Positions 61,090 to 64,000 of a DNA stretch of 64,000 bases are shown in pieces. Source of the DNA: Endozoicomonas sp965208385 (GTDB lineage Bacteria > Pseudomonadota > Gammaproteobacteria > Pseudomonadales > Endozoicomonadaceae); the NCBI GenBank assembly GCA_965208385.1, contig CBDBOO010000004.1, forward strand, positions 62,001 through 126,000, in the 5' to 3' direction. Position 1 is the stretch's first letter; every line of letters begins with the position of its first letter. Below the pieces are notes generated by a model. It had not been told where the DNA came from. It did not search any database and worked only from the letters and a program-made list of their open reading frames with translations. Both the position numbers and the translations under genes were made by a program.

Positions 61090-64000
61090 TTAGAATTCGT
61101 AACGCACTCGGGCAGAGAAACTGTGTGAGCTGTAATTCTTGCTCCAGTTCATATCGTAACCGGTTCGGATTGACCAGTTGGATATTTCCAGACCAAAGCC
61201 TAAACCAGCCTGGAGGCGAAGTTGATCGCGATCGGGTCCGGTCACCTGGTATTTATCACCACCGGCAAGATAAACGGATTTAACCAGGGCGCCTCTGGAT
61301 TCAAAATCATAATAACTCATCAGGGAGAGTTCTGGTCTGAATGTGTAGGAACGTGACCAGAATTCGCCATCTATTTTCAGGCCTCCCCCAATTTCGATGG
61401 TCTTATAATTGTCCTGTTCGACTTTTTGCTCCCAGCCGGTGTTGCCTTCTTCATCGTAATCTTTGAATTGAACAATGCCATAGTTGAATTCTGTCTGTGG
61501 AGAAAGACTCCAGTTGCCAGTACGCCATTCCTTGCCAACAATCATGCGCAGGCCAAACTGGGTAGAATTAAAGCGACCGGTGACTTTCTGTCCTGCAACG
61601 GTTTTTTCTGTGTCATTCCAACCGCCACCAGAGGTCATCATGGTGTCCATGTAGTATCCACGACGTCCTTTCCAGCTGAGGTAGGCCGTGCCCAGAAAAT
61701 TATTGGCACTGAGACTGGAGTTGTCATCCACATTCACCGATGACCGTGCGTAGGTTCCGGCAACGCCGACTCTTACACCAGATTCCAGTTCAGTGTCAGC
61801 ACCCAGAACGAAGCCCCAGATATTGCTGCTGAATCCGGGTTCTCCATCCATTTTGTCCTGATTCCCGCTGGAGTAGAGCATTTGCCCCCAGACAGCTCCA
61901 TCTTTAAATTGATCGCCAAAGTTGATGCCCCTGCGGATGCCCCGGGTACGTTTGAGAATCACATTTTGATTGGCGTTAATCATCATTTGTCCGGTTTTTT
62001 GCGTACCACCGGAAATATCGGGTTGGGCATCAGCGGCTATCTTTTTGATGTTTAAATCGGGGTCATTCAAAGCCGTGAATAATTTGTCTGCATTATCACC
62101 GGAACCACTGACTGCAGCGGTGAGGGCTGCACCTAAAACGGCGGCTTTACGCTCATCAAACCCATCCCTGACCAGTTTCTCTTCCAGCTCTGCTTTGGTT
62201 CTTGCCCGGACTTTCAGGGTTAACTGAGTGCTGTTGCTGTAATCCGGAGTGACGCTCAGTAACAGGGCAGAGGATTCTGTGGTGATGAAGTCGTCGGCGT
62301 TGCCATCAATACTGCCAAATGTGGATAGAACCAGCGTGGTTTCGTTAATCAGAGCCTGATAAACGGATTTATCTGCAGGAGCCACAACAACCCGGCTGCC
62401 CGAAGGGGATGCATGCAGTTTGGCACCCACGGTAATCATTGGGTTTTCGGTGTCGATGGTGGTCTGGGTATTCTGGCCGCTGGTTTGCTCGACAACTTCA
62501 ATGGTGGTGAGAGTTGGCAGGGTGAAATCACCGGTAACGTTGATCTCCCCTGCGGCACTGCTGACAACAAGATGATCAACATTCAGGATGGACTCACCAA
62601 TGTAATCTCCACCACGAAATACCACCATGTCATTTTTGTATCCGGCACTGGCCAGAATGGCGCCAGTGGTCAATGAGTTCTCACCTTCCTGGATAAAACT
62701 AAGAGGATTGTTAGCTTCTGAAAAATCTATGGCTCTCAGGCTGCTGGAACCTGCGGCCAGACTGCCATTGTTCACATGAATGGTTCCGATAAAATCGCCA
62801 TCGACGGTGATGGCCGGGCCAGATGCACTGTAAATAGATGCTGAGTTTTCGATGAGAATGGCCGGGTCAGCGGCTGTACGCCCTGCAAAACCACCCAGTT
62901 GTGCACTGTCTGTAACATAGATAGCACTTTTACCGGGTGCCGATGTTTCAATCCGGCTGCTGTTATTGGCTGACGCGATGAAATCGGTTTTGGAGTAAGA
63001 ATCCAGATAGACAGCATGATTGTTTTCCGAACGGGAAATGCCTCCGTTGATGGCGGTATAACGTCCGTTCAGATTGGCTGAATCAGCCGTTGTGCCTTTG
63101 GCCCAGTATACAGCACCGTGACCTGCAGGGGCATTTTCAATAACAGTGAGGCTGCCAGTATGATTGCCGGTAATAAAAATACCCCCTTCATAATCGCCAG
63201 ACAGATTTTCAATGGTACCGTTGAGAGTGCCATTTATTTCAGTGGCGCCGCCTCCCAGACCTCCACCCTGACCACGCACAATACCTGCTCCGGATACGGT
63301 TACCTTGCCGGTAGCGGTACCATCGATGACAACTGCAGCGCCCTTACTGGAAGAAAACAGGCCATCAATACGGAGCGCTTCCTTTGCATCAGTCCTGTCA
63401 TCCAGAAGGGTATCACTGCCCGTGGCTGAAGCGGTCTGGAAGGTGGTTGTTCCTCCCAGTTGACCGTTGGTGCCTACATAAACGGCACTTTTTCCTGCAC
63501 CATTGGTGCTGAGGGTGCTGTTATTACCTGCAGCAATGAAATCAATATAACCATAGTCTTGTATGTTGACGGTATGATCAGATTCAGCGTGGGAAATACC
63601 GCCGTCAACAATGGTGTAGCTCCCCTGTATACCAGCACTATTGGTACTATTTTCTCCTTCTACCAGAAGTGCGTTGTTTGTCTGGTGTCTTGATTCTCCG
63701 ATGATGAAAACACCGTCAAGAATATATCCCTTGTTAATAAGTCCGTCGGTCAACTGGCCTCCGCTGCCAATAAGAATGCCAGCGGCACCGGGATTTGTCG
63801 GGTCAGTGGCAAAAGGACCTGGCGACGTATCAATGACCACACCGCTGTTAATGGTGATCCCATTCAATCTGGCTTTGACACTGATTATCGGTTTGCCATC
63901 GCGCTCACTGCCGGTGACTATATCGCCAGTGATGGTATAGCGTTCGTTGGTATCTGTTATGACTTCCTGGGCGCTGGTTATATCAGCTGCGTGGGAGTGG
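61090..64000 (-). CDS. Large autotransporter with C-terminal beta-barrel (5' end beyond window)
   Basis: Type V secreted protein; the minus-strand frame is open to the right edge (at least 970 codons). Nothing marks 63867 as the true start: the frame continues upstream with SHAADITSAQEV, which looks like a signal-peptidase site at the very edge. The passenger is made of repeated beta-helix-like segments, with recurring patterns such as GKSAIYV, TFIASANNSS and INGTLNGTIENLSG, rich in Gly/Asn/Ser/Thr with few Cys. The barrel (about the last 270 residues) has GAVWGQMLYSSGNQD at its start and ends RVRYEF with terminal Phe. Likely a surface adhesin. A strong terminator follows. Confidence 0.88.
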   Translation of the reverse strand, partial: HSHAADITSAQEVITDTNERYTITGDIVTGSERDGKPIISVKARLNGITINSGVVIDTSPGPFATDPTNPGAAGILIGSGGQLTDGLINKGYILDGVFIIGESRHQTNNALLVEGENSTNSAGIQGSYTIVDGGISHAESDHTVNIQDYGYIDFIAAGNNSTLSTNGAGKSAVYVGTNGQLGGTTTFQTASATGSDTLLDDRTDAKEALRIDGLFSSSKGAAVVIDGTATGKVTVSGAGIVRGQGGGLGGGATEINGTLNGTIENLSGDYEGGIFITGNHTGSLTVIENAPAGHGAVYWAKGTTADSANLNGRYTAINGGISRSENNHAVYLDSYSKTDFIASANNSSRIETSAPGKSAIYVTDSAQLGGFAGRTAADPAILIENSASIYSASGPAITVDGDFIGTIHVNNGSLAAGSSSLRAIDFSEANNPLSFIQEGENSLTTGAILASAGYKNDMVVFRGGDYIGESILNVDHLVVSSAAGEINVTGDFTLPTLTTIEVVEQTSGQNTQTTIDTENPMITVGAKLHASPSGSRVVVAPADKSVYQALINETTLVLSTFGSIDGNADDFITTESSALLLSVTPDYSNSTQLTLKVRARTKAELEEKLVRDGFDERKAAVLGAALTAAVSGSGDNADKLFTALNDPDLNIKKIAADAQPDISGGTQKTGQMMINANQNVILKRTRGIRRGINFGDQFKDGAVWGQMLYSSGNQDKMDGEPGFSSNIWGFVLGADTELESGVRVGVAGTYARSSVNVDDNSSLSANNFLGTAYLSWKGRRGYYMDTMMTSGGGWNDTEKTVAGQKVTGRFNSTQFGLRMIVGKEWRTGNWSLSPQTEFNYGIVQFKDYDEEGNTGWEQKVEQDNYKTIEIGGGLKIDGEFWSRSYTFRPELSLMSYYDFESRGALVKSVYLAGGDKYQVTGPDRDQLRLQAGLGFGLEISNWSIRTGYDMNWSKNYSSHSFSARVRYEF

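Overview
The window looks like a chromosomal segment of a marine, animal-associated gammaproteobacterium, most consistent with Endozoicomonas or a close relative in the Oceanospirillales. This is an inference from gene content, since there is no rRNA or other marker gene here. The housekeeping genes are gammaproteobacterial: parE with yqiA nearby, envC-ctpA, nudE/yrfG/hslR, cysQ, rnz, kdgK-eda. Between them lie several long proteins with eukaryote-directed features: a YopJ-like acyltransferase, OTU-like cysteine protease folds, a retropepsin domain, a C-terminal J-domain, an SGNH lipase and an autotransporter. No complete tRNA, CRISPR array or prophage was seen.

Layout. 1-6.4 kb: a decayed type I restriction locus. 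hsdR is intact and divergent; hsdM is a pseudogene; hsdS is an 18-codon stub; a Fic protein and a DUF1016/YhcG-type nuclease are intact. The divergent region carries a pentanucleotide repeat and a cluster of ATGTCGAT boxes. 6.6-12.7 kb: a mobile-element-rich stretch in which one long gene of unknown function is cut by three insertions: an ISKra4-type IS and two different MITEs. Removing them restores one open frame of 958 codons. 12.8-20.5 kb, minus strand: a secreted phosphoethanolamine methyltransferase-like protein, rnz, a DUF815 ATPase, a YopJ-like effector candidate and an OTU-like effector candidate. 20.6-31.5 kb: envC, ctpA, a small envelope protein, focA (terminator split by the second IS copy), yggU, yqiA, an acyl-CoA synthetase and parE.

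31.8-34.8 kb: a LysR regulator divergent from an exported alkyl-sulfatase. 35.4-42.4 kb: a beta-oxidation-type catabolic cluster (multifunctional hydratase/dehydrogenase, thiolase, acyl-CoA dehydrogenase, IclR regulator, Fe-alcohol dehydrogenase, thioesterase) around a palindromic operator candidate. 42.6-45.1 kb: envelope genes (Spy-like, MarR, Omp85-type barrel). 45.4-51.6 kb: effector-like proteins (J-domain protein, unknown protein, cysteine protease plus retropepsin fusion) around an EamA transporter. 52-58 kb: kdgK-eda, a frameshifted racemase, YhhN, BOF protein, cysQ-nudE, yrfG-hslR. 58.2-64 kb: SGNH hydrolase, a third MITE copy, a Rieske protein and a large autotransporter running off the right edge.

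Overall, an ordinary core chromosome has acquired host-interaction genes one or two at a time. Several carry in-frame minisatellites, and small transposable elements are wearing some accessory genes down.
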